From Allobranchiibius huperziae (lineage in GTDB: Bacteria; Actinomycetota; Actinomycetes; Actinomycetales; Dermatophilaceae): a stretch of DNA of 64,000 bases. The stretch spans positions 1,752,929-1,816,928 of the forward strand of contig NZ_JACCFW010000001.1 in NCBI RefSeq assembly GCF_013410455.1, written 5' to 3'. Of this stretch, positions 16,046 to 25,800 are shown in pieces (within the stretch, counting starts at the first letter, position 1; every line of letters begins with the position of its first letter). The notes under the pieces are model-generated. The model worked only from the letters and a program-made list of their open reading frames with translations, did no database searches and was not told the DNA's origin. The translations under genes and the position numbers were made by a program.

Positions 16046-17332
16046 CTACGCCCGTCCGGACATGTGCTTGGCATGGGTGCTGAGCACATGAGCAGCTTCG
16101 TTGGTCTTGTTGGACGCGCGGTTGTCCCAAAACATGGTGAAACCGTCGTAGTCGGGGTAGTACGACCCGCTGCCTACACGCGAGGCGAGCAACCAGAATT
16201 GGTCGCCAGCGCCTCCATGAGCTTGGACAGCATCGGTCCACGCCGCGTACCCGGCGGTACGCGCTCGCTCGGTTGCGATCCCATCATGAGCGTTGACCTG
16301 CAGGCCAAACTCTTCGATGACCACCGGTTTGCCGATTCGTTTGCCGTCACGTAAGTGGTCGGTGATCCAGGTGGTTCCCCAGGCGACCGGATCAACCCTG
16401 CGTCTACCGCTCGGTGTTTCGCCCCAGGCGGCGGGGTAGAGGTGCACGGTGCCGTAATCGACATGCGGGACGGCGAGAAGCGGTTCCCAGTGATTACCCT
16501 CGTAATTAGAATACGGATAATCGCGGCTCGTTTCCCGCCCATAGAAACCTTCGTCGCCGATAGCTACGAGCTGACGCGGAGCCAAAGACTTGAACCACGC
16601 GCTCATCTCTTCGACCCATGCCAAGATCGTGGCCCCCGAGGGATCACTGCGGTTACGAGGTTCGTTGGCCAACTCGAACGTCATGATCGTCGGATCCTGG
16701 TTGTAAGCGAGCCCCGTGTATCGGTTGCGCCGTTGGATGACATGCTGGGCGTACGCCTTGTAGCATTCGACTATCTCGCGGTTGGTATAGAACTTATCGT
16801 GATCAATCGCAGCATTGCTGTGCAGGAACCACGAGACGTACTGTTGCATCCCCCCGTAGTCCTTCCAGTTGTTGGTGAGGACAAGCACGAGGCGGATCCC
16901 TAGCTGGCCGGCTTTCCACACAGCGTAATCCAGGGAATCGAACGCAGCTTCGTTGTAAACGTAGGGGCGTGGCTGCAACGCTGCATACATGGGACTGATG
17001 CCGTCAGCGAATGCCCACGCACGGATCACCGACAAACCCATCGCTGCGGCGTCGCTCAGCAACGCATCGATCGCATAATGCGATTTCTGATGCAGGTAGT
17101 AGTTGTTCGCCCCGCCGAAACGTATGTTTCGACCGTTCAGTACGAACTGACCTTTGCTAACACCTACATACCGATCGGCGTACGGTGTAGTCGAAGGGAT
17201 CGGCTCGCGCGTGAGAGCCGATGCGCTAGTCATGGCGCCGGCGGCTCCTATCGCAGCCAACACACCCGCACCGGTCAAGATATTCCGTCGCGAAGGAAGC
17301 CGACCTGCGGGGATGTCCGAATGGTGTGTCAT
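16046..17332 (-). CDS. Tat-exported glycoside hydrolase family 5 protein (beta-mannanase-like)
   Basis: The 428-residue secreted enzyme has a twin-arginine leader (LPSRRNILTGAGVLAAIG, residues 12-29). The GH5 signs are RFGGANNYYL, the acid/base Glu in FELANEPR (Glu224), HLYP and the nucleophile Glu in VIEEFG (Glu341). The layout (NNYYL, HWEPLL, WGTTWI) is closest to GH5_7 endo-beta-1,4-mannosidases, which cut mannan or glucomannan. ATG 17332 has GAGAGG 5 nt upstream. GC is about 50-57% in the stretches I counted, against about 70% in neighbouring genes, and codon choice is visibly different, so recent transfer is likely. It lies beside tRNA-Leu but I see no integrase. Confidence 0.88.
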   Translation of the reverse strand: MTHHSDIPAGRLPSRRNILTGAGVLAAIGAAGAMTSASALTREPIPSTTPYADRYVGVSKGQFVLNGRNIRFGGANNYYLHQKSHYAIDALLSDAAAMGLSVIRAWAFADGISPMYAALQPRPYVYNEAAFDSLDYAVWKAGQLGIRLVLVLTNNWKDYGGMQQYVSWFLHSNAAIDHDKFYTNREIVECYKAYAQHVIQRRNRYTGLAYNQDPTIMTFELANEPRNRSDPSGATILAWVEEMSAWFKSLAPRQLVAIGDEGFYGRETSRDYPYSNYEGNHWEPLLAVPHVDYGTVHLYPAAWGETPSGRRRVDPVAWGTTWITDHLRDGKRIGKPVVIEEFGLQVNAHDGIATERARTAGYAAWTDAVQAHGGAGDQFWLLASRVGSGSYYPDYDGFTMFWDNRASNKTNEAAHVLSTHAKHMSGRA

Positions 17333-17568
17333 TGATGCCTCTCTGACAGTCATCCCGATGGCAGCTAGATAGTCATTTTAAGACCTTGCAAGCTGAAAGT
17401 CCATAGGGCCCATATTTACTTGGTCGGTTTGTACATCCGACTGGCGGATCATGGCCAGCTCCGACAGCCGGCAGCGGCGCTGGTCGAGGGCATGCTTCGG
17501 GGGCCTCGACGTGCCTGTCCCCACAGGTGGACGGCCCAGCACGCGGCGCGGCCGGTGACGCGCGGGAC
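17333..17568. other. Intergenic region upstream of the GH5 gene (no gene seen)
   Basis: The part next to the GH5 start (17340-17450) is AT-rich for this genome (for example GTCATTTTAAGACC and CATATTTACTTGG) and probably holds the GH5 promoter. The remainder toward gadB returns to high GC. No open reading frame of convincing composition is present on either strand. A palindromic repeat occupies the next segment, 17569-17647. Confidence 0.6.
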
Positions 17569-17647
17569 GCCCACCTCGTCTCCATCACGAGGTGGGCGTT
17601 CTGCGTCTGTGGCCAGTGCTGCAGCCCTGGCCACGGACGCAGAACCC
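17569..17647 (+). repeat. Palindromic intergenic repeat, copy A (upstream of gadB)
   Basis: It consists of two consecutive hairpins. The first is GCCCACCTCGT...ACGAGGTGGGC. The second has arms GCGTCTGTGGCCAG / CTGGCCACGGACGC around a loop containing GCTGCAGC. A near-identical two-hairpin copy lies at 19148-19225, just after gadB. Copies of the second hairpin alone occur at 37746-37790 and 54077-54124. Confidence 0.9.
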
Positions 17648-17723
17648 CCGCGGCGACGGACGGCGGGGACGTGCTGGCCCATCCGGCAGCAAATGCGCAG
17701 GTCCCGCTGGGATAGTGACCTTC

Positions 17724-19127
17724 ATGGCCCTCCACGGTGACAACGTCCCTGCCCGGCACTCTCCAGGACGGCGCGAGGGGAACCCGTTCCTGGGACTCGC
17801 CAACCCGGCGCTCGAGAACGAGATCATCCCGCCCCTCAACACTCTGTCGCAGCATCCGGTGCCGCCGGAGGTCGCGTACCAACTGGTCCACGACGAGCTG
17901 CTCCTCGACGGCAGCGCCCGCCTCAACCTGGCCACGTTCGTCACGACCTGGATGGAGCCGCAGGCGCACCAGTTGATGGCCGAATCCGTCGACAAGAACA
18001 TGATCGACAAGGACGAATACCCCCAGACGGCCGCCATCGAGAACCGGTGCGTGGCGATCCTCGCCGACCTGTGGCACGCACCCGAGGCCGACGTCGCGAC
18101 CGGATGCTCGACGACCGGATCCAGCGAGGCGTGCATGCTCGCTGGGATGGCCCTCAAGCGCCGCTGGGCGGCCCGCACCGGTGCCGACCCCTCGCGGAAG
18201 CCGAACCTGGTGATGGGCGCGAACGTGCAGGTCTGCTGGGAGAAGTTCTGCCGCTACTGGGACGTCGAGCCGCGCCTCGTCCCGGTCGAGGGCGACCGGC
18301 TGCACCTGGGCGCGGAGCAGGCCGTCGCCCACTGCGACGAGAACACCATCGGCGTGGTCGCGATCCTCGGATCCACCTTCGACGGCAGCTACGAACCGGT
18401 CGCGGACATCGCCGCCGCGCTGGACGAGCTGGCGGCAAGCGGCGGGCCCGACGTCCCCATCCACGTCGACGGCGCGTCCGGCGGGATGATCGCTCCGTTC
18501 CTCGACCCCGACCTCGTCTGGGACTTCCGCCTCCCCCGGGTCGCCTCGATCAACACCTCAGGTCACAAGTACGGGCTGGTGTATCCCGGTGTCGGCTGGG
18601 CGATCTGGCGCGACGCGGACGCTCTGCCGAAGGAGCTGGTCTTCAACGTCAACTACCTCGGCGGCGACATGCCGACGTTCGCGTTGAACTTCTCCCGCCC
18701 GGGGTCGGAGGTCATCGCGCAGTACTACACGTTCTTCCGCCTCGGATTCGAGGGGTACGTCGCGGTGCAGCAGGCGTCCCGCGACGTCGCCACCTGGCTG
18801 GCCGGCGAGGTCGAGAAGCTCGGCCCCTACCGGCTCATCACCCGAGGGGACCAGCTGCCGGTCTTCGCCTTCACCACCAGCGACGACGTCACCGAGTGGG
18901 ACGTCTTCGCGGTCTCCCGCGGCCTGCGCGAACACGGCTGGCAGGTGCCCGCGTACACCTTCCCGCAGGATCGCACCGATCTCGCCGTCCTGCGCATCGT
19001 CTGCCGGCACGGTTTCTCCCGTGACCTCGCCGATCTCTTCCTGCACGACCTCACGTCGGTCACCACGACGCTGCAGAAGGACGTGGCGAAGGTCGGCAGC
19101 AGCGGCCCGACGTCCTTCCACCACTGA
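17724..19127 (+). CDS. gadB: Glutamate decarboxylase
   Basis: This PLP enzyme converts glutamate to GABA and CO2, consuming a proton, and usually serves acid tolerance or GABA metabolism. Its 467 residues match the family length. The Schiff-base lysine is in NTSGHKYGLVYPG (Lys282). CSTTGSSEA binds the PLP phosphate and HVDGASGG carries the Asp that contacts the pyridine. The C-terminal tail ends TSFHH, similar to the HH-ended tails of acid-regulated enterobacterial GadB. ATG 17724 gives the standard N-terminus. No GABA antiporter gene (gadC) is adjacent. The gene is flanked on both sides by the same 78-79 bp repeat. Confidence 0.95.
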   Translation: MALHGDNVPARHSPGRREGNPFLGLANPALENEIIPPLNTLSQHPVPPEVAYQLVHDELLLDGSARLNLATFVTTWMEPQAHQLMAESVDKNMIDKDEYPQTAAIENRCVAILADLWHAPEADVATGCSTTGSSEACMLAGMALKRRWAARTGADPSRKPNLVMGANVQVCWEKFCRYWDVEPRLVPVEGDRLHLGAEQAVAHCDENTIGVVAILGSTFDGSYEPVADIAAALDELAASGGPDVPIHVDGASGGMIAPFLDPDLVWDFRLPRVASINTSGHKYGLVYPGVGWAIWRDADALPKELVFNVNYLGGDMPTFALNFSRPGSEVIAQYYTFFRLGFEGYVAVQQASRDVATWLAGEVEKLGPYRLITRGDQLPVFAFTTSDDVTEWDVFAVSRGLREHGWQVPAYTFPQDRTDLAVLRIVCRHGFSRDLADLFLHDLTSVTTTLQKDVAKVGSSGPTSFHH

Positions 19128-19147
19128 GGGGTCGGACCGGCGCCTTC

Positions 19148-19225
19148 GCCCACCTCGTCCCCGACGAGGTGGGCGTTCTGCGTCCGCGGACAGTGCTGCA
19201 GCCCTGGCCACAGACGCAAAACCCC
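19148..19225 (+). repeat. Palindromic intergenic repeat, copy B (downstream of gadB)
   Basis: It has the same two-hairpin unit as copy A in the same orientation. The first hairpin is perfect (GCCCACCTCGTC / GACGAGGTGGGC). The second carries a few changes (GTCCGCGGACAG in the left arm). It lies between the convergent ends of gadB and the transglutaminase gene, where it could act as a terminator for both. Confidence 0.9.
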
Positions 19226-19267
19226 CTCCACGACGTACGACGGCAGCTACCGGGGGCGCAGCGCGGC

Positions 19268-20212
19268 TCAGGTCACCGACAGCAGCCGAGGCGGCAGGTC
19301 GGCGGGGTCCAGTGGAATGACGTCGACCAGCACTTCGAGGCGACTGGTCTTGCTCTCGGTGTAGATGACCCCGCGCAACGGCGACACGTCACGGAAGTCG
19401 CGGCCCCACGCGGTCGTGAGGTAGCGGGAGTCGGCGAAGTGGTCGTTGGTGGGGTCCAGGTCGACCCAGCCGCCGCCGGGGACCATCGCCGCGACCCAGG
19501 CGTGCGTCGCGTCCGACCCCTCGAGTTTGGGCCTTCCCTTCGGGGGCGCCGTCTCGATGTACCCGCTGACGTACCGGCCGGGCAGCCCGACGGCCCGCAG
19601 GCACCCTGCCCCCAGGTGTGCGAAGTCCTGGCAGACGCCACGCCGGTTCGCGAGCACCTCGTCCAGCGTGGTCGACACCCCCGTCGCGCCCTTCGCGTAC
19701 TGGAAGTCCTCGAACACCCGGTGGTAGAGGTCGGCCAGCGCCTCACCGAGGGGACGGTCGGGCGGCAGGATCGACGCGGCGTACTCCCGCACTGCGGGGG
19801 TGAGCTCCACGAGGCTGGAGGGCAGTGTGTACGCCGCGTACGTCGCCCGCGGCACGTCCGCGGACTCGCGCAGGTCGCGCGCCGCCGAGGCGACGGTCCA
19901 GCGATTCAACGCATCGACGTCCACCTCGGGCACGGTGACCGACAGGACGCTGGTCTTGGACACCCGCAGCTCGGTGTGCCGGGTGCGGACCTCGAGGTAG
20001 TGGCTGAAGTTGCCGAAGAGGTCGGTGTGCTCGGTGAGCACATCCGCCCCCGGTCTGACCTCGACCACGTTGGACGTGACCTGCTGGTGCGGGGTCGCCC
20101 TCGGGCGCAGGCAGGCCCGCCCGTACGACGCGGTGACGTAGTCCTCGTAGTAGTAGTTGGTGCGGTGCCGCACCTCGTACCACCGGGTCGCGTGCAGCTG
20201 CGTGGTGATCAC
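19268..20212 (-). CDS. Transglutaminase-like protein (third gene of amidoligase-type operon)
   Basis: The 314-residue protein has an N-terminal bacterial transglutaminase-associated domain (WYEVRHRTNYYYEDYV, about residues 1-110). A papain-like transglutaminase core follows, with Cys194 (RRGVCQDFAHL), His237 (DATHAWVAAM) and Asp253 (WVDLDPTND). Such enzymes can cleave or form amide bonds. GTG 20212 overlaps the stop of the ATP-grasp/alpha-E gene by 4 nt. Operons with this partner set have been predicted to make or process short peptide tags, but the product is unknown. Cytoplasmic, with no signal peptide. Confidence 0.9.
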   Translation of the reverse strand: MITTQLHATRWYEVRHRTNYYYEDYVTASYGRACLRPRATPHQQVTSNVVEVRPGADVLTEHTDLFGNFSHYLEVRTRHTELRVSKTSVLSVTVPEVDVDALNRWTVASAARDLRESADVPRATYAAYTLPSSLVELTPAVREYAASILPPDRPLGEALADLYHRVFEDFQYAKGATGVSTTLDEVLANRRGVCQDFAHLGAGCLRAVGLPGRYVSGYIETAPPKGRPKLEGSDATHAWVAAMVPGGGWVDLDPTNDHFADSRYLTTAWGRDFRDVSPLRGVIYTESKTSRLEVLVDVIPLDPADLPPRLLSVT

Positions 20213-22860
20213 GAGTCCCCCGCCATCGTCTGGGTCATGCCGCCGAGCTGCTGGGTGAGCCCGCCATCCATCCCCTGAGCGAACCCCTCGGGCTCGATCA
20301 GCTCGCTGACCCGCATCGCCTGCTGAGTGCTCGGACGACCGAAGTGCGCGTTCTCGATCGCCGCGCCGAGCGCGGTGAGTTGCTCGTGCAGGTCGTGACC
20401 GAGCTGCTGCAGTCCGGTACGCCGGGCCGCGCAGATCTCGTCGAGGTCGACACCCGTGAGCAGCCCACGGATCTGCGCGATCTGGAGCGTGACCTCGGCG
20501 TTCGGCACCTCGCGCAGCGCGATCTCCAGCTGGTCGAGCTGGAAACGGACCGAGCGCGGGTTGGCCGGGTCGAGCAGCAGCAGGTCCAGTGCTGCCTGCA
20601 CCGGGGATGCCGGCCCCTGACCCGCCGTCAGCCGGCGACGGTGGGTGATCAGGCTGTCGCACGCGCGCAGCACCGATTCGGTCAGCTGGCCGTCCACGAC
20701 CGGCGGGCGCTCCTGCGCGAGGGTCTGGCGCAGCAGGTCGACGGTACGTAGCGCCCGTTCGGTACGCCGCCCGGCGTCCAGGAACGCCCACGCCAGATCG
20801 CGCACCATGCTCTCGGCGTTGAGCCCGGCCAGCGCGATCAGCAGCTCCAGTGCCTGGCCGAGCACGTCCTGCACAGGGTCGTCGGCGCCGTCGCCGTCCT
20901 CCGGCAGCCCGTCCAGCGCCTCCTGCAGCCGGCCGAGCACGCGCCAGGTGTCGACGGACAGCAGTTCGCGGGCGGCGTGCGCGGTGCGCACGACGGCCTC
21001 GATGTCGTAGGCGATGGTGCCGATGCGGGCGGAGTCGCCCAGCAGGATCCGCAACTCGCGCACCGGCGCCGCGAGAGCCGTCTCCGCGTGCGCTCCGGTG
21101 AATCCCGGCCGCACAGTGGTCAGTTCGGTGAGCGCTGCGAGCAGCACCGCCATCGCGGCGTACCCCGGTGAGGCCGACCGCCGCAGGTGGTCCGCGACGA
21201 GGTCGTCGCAGATCAGCGCGAGCCGGGTGGAGGACTCTGCGCGCTCGGTGTAACGACCGAGCCAGAAGAGGTCGCCGGCGGCGCGCGGCGCGAGGGCGAC
21301 CGAGCGGTACATGCCCGGCAGCGGCCGCGCGAGCCACAGGTGGGCGTTGTCGCGGTCGGTGCGTTCGATGTCGGCGGACGCGAGGACCCAGACGTCCTTG
21401 GCCTGCCCGCCCGCCGCGTTGGACACCAGACGGCTGGTCTCGTCCCGCGACAGCCGGCCCAAACCACCTGGCATCCAACGGTATCCGTCGTCGCTGGCGA
21501 CGCCGAACGCGCGCAGCACCAGACGTCGCGGAGCGAGCCCGTCGTCCGCGACGACCGGAGTGGTCGACATCGCGACCGGCTCCTGCAGGGTCCAGCGCCA
21601 CGGCTCGCTCTCGATCTGCGCCTTCAGGTCGGCGAGCTGGGCGTGCGTGCGCTCCCACCCGAAGACGGTCGGCTCCCCCGTCTCCCGGTCGATCGGGGTG
21701 ATGACGAGTTCGCCGAGCCGTGCGAGCCCTTCGCGGCGGGCCTCGTCGTCGCCGCACCAGAGCGTGCGCACCGACGGCAACCGCAGCTCCTCACCGAGCA
21801 GTGCGCGGCTGGCCCGGTCGAGGTAGGGAGCCAGCGCTGGGTTCTCCAGGACGCCCGCACCGAGCGGGTTGACCACGCTCACGTGGCCGCTGCGGGTCGC
21901 CTCGACGAGCCCGGGGATGCCGAGCCGGGAGCCGGCGCGCAGATCGAGCGGGTCCGACCAGGACGCGTCGACGCGCCGCAGGATCACGTCGACCTGCTCC
22001 TCGCGGCCCGTCGTGCGCAACCAGACCTTGCCGTCACGCATGCCGAGGTCCTCCGACTGCACCAGGGGCAGCCCGAGCAGGGTGGCGACGAAGGCCTGGT
22101 CGAACGCGGTCTCGCTCGCCGGGCCGGGTGACAGCAGCACGACCCGCGGCTGGCGGTCGCGCTCGTGGGCGACCGCCAGCAGGGCGTCGCGCACGTCGTC
22201 GAAGAAGCCGCGCAGCCGGCTCAGCTCGGTGGTGCGGTAGAGGCCGGGCAGGGCGCGCGCGACGATCCGTCGGTCGGCCATCGCGTATCCGGCGCCGGAC
22301 GGGGCCTGCGCCCGGTCGGCCAGCGCCGTCCACCGACCGTCGGCGTCACGGGCGAGGTCGGTGCTGGGCAGGATCAGCTGCCGCGGGCCGGGCAGCGAGG
22401 TGCCGTACGCCGCGGGCAGGAACCCTGCGTGCCCGAAGACCGCAGCGGCCGGGATGGTGCCGTCGGCCAGCAGTCGCTGCGCGCCGTAGAGGTCGGTCAG
22501 CAGCGCATCGAGCAGCTCGGCCCGCTGGGACAGGCCCGATTCGATGACCTGCCACTGGGCGCGGTCGAGGATGACCGGGAGCGCGTCCAGGCGCCACCGG
22601 CCGGCTCGACGGCCCTCGGGCGCCACGCCGTAGGTGATGCCGTCGTCGTTGACCAGGCGGCGCACCCCGGCCTGCAGCGACCGCAGGCCGCCCGCGCCGA
22701 GCGCGCCCATGTCGCGCACGAGGTCTGCGCTGGGGGCGAGGGGGCCGTCAGCGCCGAACGTCTCGTCGTACGGGATGCCGAGATCCTGTCCGGCGAGCGG
22801 TGATCGGGCGTCGGAGAGGCTGTCGCGGTAGCGCTCGATCACGTCGGCGGAGGTCGTCAT
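20209..22860 (-). CDS. Circularly permuted ATP-grasp (type 2) fused to alpha-E (DUF403) domain
   Basis: The fusion has 883 residues. Residues about 30-510 form the circularly permuted ATP-grasp domain, with GITYGV, VVLLSPGPASETAFDQAFVA, VWLRTT and VVNPLGAGVLENPAL. After a linker the alpha-E domain starts about residue 545 at DLFWLGRYTERAESSTRL and runs to the end as repeated helices. In many genomes these are separate genes, and here they are fused. ATP-grasp members ligate carboxylates to amines, and alpha-E partners are universally linked with them but have no settled role. ATG 22860 is chosen, with the stop of the upstream gene 13 nt away. Confidence 0.92.
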   Translation of the reverse strand: MTTSADVIERYRDSLSDARSPLAGQDLGIPYDETFGADGPLAPSADLVRDMGALGAGGLRSLQAGVRRLVNDDGITYGVAPEGRRAGRWRLDALPVILDRAQWQVIESGLSQRAELLDALLTDLYGAQRLLADGTIPAAAVFGHAGFLPAAYGTSLPGPRQLILPSTDLARDADGRWTALADRAQAPSGAGYAMADRRIVARALPGLYRTTELSRLRGFFDDVRDALLAVAHERDRQPRVVLLSPGPASETAFDQAFVATLLGLPLVQSEDLGMRDGKVWLRTTGREEQVDVILRRVDASWSDPLDLRAGSRLGIPGLVEATRSGHVSVVNPLGAGVLENPALAPYLDRASRALLGEELRLPSVRTLWCGDDEARREGLARLGELVITPIDRETGEPTVFGWERTHAQLADLKAQIESEPWRWTLQEPVAMSTTPVVADDGLAPRRLVLRAFGVASDDGYRWMPGGLGRLSRDETSRLVSNAAGGQAKDVWVLASADIERTDRDNAHLWLARPLPGMYRSVALAPRAAGDLFWLGRYTERAESSTRLALICDDLVADHLRRSASPGYAAMAVLLAALTELTTVRPGFTGAHAETALAAPVRELRILLGDSARIGTIAYDIEAVVRTAHAARELLSVDTWRVLGRLQEALDGLPEDGDGADDPVQDVLGQALELLIALAGLNAESMVRDLAWAFLDAGRRTERALRTVDLLRQTLAQERPPVVDGQLTESVLRACDSLITHRRRLTAGQGPASPVQAALDLLLLDPANPRSVRFQLDQLEIALREVPNAEVTLQIAQIRGLLTGVDLDEICAARRTGLQQLGHDLHEQLTALGAAIENAHFGRPSTQQAMRVSELIEPEGFAQGMDGGLTQQLGGMTQTMAGDS

Positions 22861-22873
22861 GGTTCCGTCCACG

Positions 22874-25800
22874 CTACGAGGTCGCCTTGTGGCCGGCCGA
22901 GAAGCGTCGCAGGTCGAGCGTGGCGGGATAGTCGACACTGGCGTACGCCGTGCTCGCGGTGGCCGGCCACGCGCTCGTGTCGACCGGACCGGCGGTGTGG
23001 CCGGCGGCCTCGAAACGGCTTCCCCGGCGGGTCTCCGCCTCCGCGGCGTTCACCGGGTAGTGCTCGTACGAGCGGCCGCCGGGGTGGGTCACGTGGTAGG
23101 TGAAACCGCCGAGCGAGCGGTCGTTCCAGCGGTCGACGAGGTCGAAGACGAGCGGCGAGTGGACGCCGATCGTCGGGTGCAACGCCGACGGCGGGGCCCA
23201 CGCGCGGTAGCGCACGCCGCCCGCGACCTGGCCACTGGTGCCGGGCACCGGAAGCAGGGGCATGGGGACGCCGTTGCAGGTCACCACGTGCCGCTCGGGC
23301 AGCAGACCGGTCGCGCTCACCTGGACGCGTTCGACCGAGGAGTCCACGTAGCGCGACGTACCGCCCAGGCCCACCTCCTCACCCAGCACGTTCCACGGCT
23401 CCAGCGCCTGCCGCAGCTCCAGGTGCACGCCCGCGACGTCGACCTCGCCCAACCGCGGGAAGCGGAACTCGTGGAACGGCCCGACCCAGGCGGGGTCGAA
23501 GAGCGGTGTGTCGCTGCCACTCTCACGCAGGAATGCGTTGAGGTCGTCGATGACGTCGCGCAGATCGGCCGCCGCGAAAGCCGGCAGCAGGAAGCGGTCG
23601 TGCAGCCGCGTGCCCCACGGGATGAGCGGCGCGGCGTACGGCTTGGCCCAGAAGCGCGCCACGAGGGTGCGCACGAGCAGTGCCTGCACCAGCGCCATCC
23701 GGGGATGCGGCGGCATCTCGAAGCCGCGCATCTCCAGCAGCCCGAGACGGCCGCGGTCGGAATCGGGGCTGTAGAGCTTGTCGATGCAGAACTCGCTGCG
23801 GTGGGTGTTTCCGGTGATGTCGGTGAGCAGGTGGCGCAGCAGCCGGTCGGTCAGCCAGGGCAAGGAGTCCTTCCCCTGTTGCATGGGCTCGCTCGTGACG
23901 CGCTCGAGCTCGGCGAAGGCGATCTCCAGCTCGTAGAGGGTCTCCGCACGGCCTTCGTCGACCCGCGGGCTCTGGCTGGTCGGCCCGATGAACCGGCCCG
24001 AGAAGACGTAGGACAGCGCCGGGTGGTGCTGCCAGAACGTGATCATGCTGCGCAGCAGGTCCGGGCGCCGCAACATCGGACTCTCGGCCGGGGTCGCCCC
24101 GCCAAGAGTGATGTGGTTGCCGCCACCGGTGCCGGTGTGCGTGCCGTCGAGGTCGAACTTCCCGGTCGCGAGCCGGGAGTGGCGGGCGTCGTCGTCCAGG
24201 CTCTCGGTGAGGTGCACCAACTCCGGCCAACTGCTCGTCGGCTGCAGGTTGACCTCGATGACCCCGGGGTCGGGCGTGACGCTGAGGGTCTCGACGCGGC
24301 CGTCCCCGGGCGGCGGATACCCCTCCAGCACCACGGCGACGCCTGTCGCCGCAGCCGCACCCTCGATGGCGGCGAGCAGGCTGACGCCGTGCTCGAAGTC
24401 GTCGCAGGGCGGCAGGAAGACGAAGACGTGACCGTCGCGCTCCTCCACGGCCAGGGCGGTGCGTGGCGAGTCCTCGATGTCGCGGACGGGTGCAGGCGGC
24501 ACGTCGTCGGACGCCGTGACCGGGTCGATCGACTGCAGCGGACCACGAGCGGCGAACGGCGACTGGTCGGGCACGTACGGCGCTTCGGTCCAGGCCACCG
24601 ACGCCAACGGGAGGCGCAGGCCGAGCGGGGAGGTGCCGGGCATCAGGAAGAGGCGCTCGCGGCGGGTGCGCCAGTGCGCGGTCGCCCAGCCGTCGCCGTC
24701 CGGGTCGGAGAAGATGGGCACGACCCAACCGGCCGGCATACCTGCGGAGGCGTCGACAGCGGCCAACTCGCGCTCGCGCTGCTCGGTGCGCGCCTCGGGA
24801 GTGACGCGCTCGTCCGGTCGCTCGCCACGGGGCGCGCGGGCTTGGGTGAGCAGCTCGTTCAGCGGGTCCTCGTACGCCGCACGCGTCACCTCAGCGGGCA
24901 CGCCGAGCCGTGCGGCGATCGCGAGAGCCAGAGCGCGTACCGACTCCCCCGCGGCCGTCGAGCCGGTCTCGACCCGCGGCGTCGACCACGGGTCGTCGAG
25001 CAGGGACTGGTCGCGCCAGAGCGGCTCTCCGTCGCGCCGCCAGAGCAGGCCGATCTGCCAGCGCGGGAGCGGCTCCCCGGGGTACCACTTGCCCTGACCG
25101 TGGTGCGTCAGACCTTCAGGCGCCCAGCGCGCGCGCAGCTTGTCCGCCAATTGCGTTGCCAGTTCGCGTTTCTCGGCACCGTCGGCGGCAGTCTCCCACT
25201 GCGGGTCCGAGGTGTCCCCCACGCTCACGAAGGTCGGCTCACCGCCCATCGTGAGGCGGACGTCGCCCTCGGTCAGCAGGTCGTCGACATGCGTCCCGAG
25301 CGCCTGGACGCCCTGCCACTGCGCCTCCGAATACGGCTTGGTGACCCGCGGGTCCTCGAAGACCCGGGTCACGGAGTTGGAGAAGGAGAACTCCACCCCG
25401 GTGAAGTCGGTGGCGCCGGAGATCGGGGCGGCGCTGGACGGGTGCGGGGTCGCGCAGAGCGGGATGTGCCCCTCGCCCGCGAAGAGACCGGAGGTCGCGT
25501 CCAGACCCACCCATCCGGCGCCGGGGATGTAGACCTCGGCCCACGCGTGCAGGTCGGTGAAGTCCTGGGTGGGCCCGCTCGGTCCGCCGATCGCCGCTTG
25601 ATCAGCCGTCAGCTGTACGAGGTATCCGGACACGAAACGCGCTGCCAGACCCAGCTGGCGCAGCACCGAGACGAGCAGCCACGCGCTGTCCCGGCAGGAG
25701 CCCAGGTGCTTCTGCAGCGTCTCGTCGGGCTGCTGCACCCCGGTCTCGAGGCGCACGCTGTAGGCCACGTCGTCGCGGACCCGCTGGTTGATGCCGACCA

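Noticed and set aside
15628-17568. Integrated element with att sites at tRNA-Leu
   Set aside because: I looked for a repeat of the tRNA 3' end near 17350-17560 and for an integrase and saw neither. Only the low GC of the GH5 gene supports transfer.
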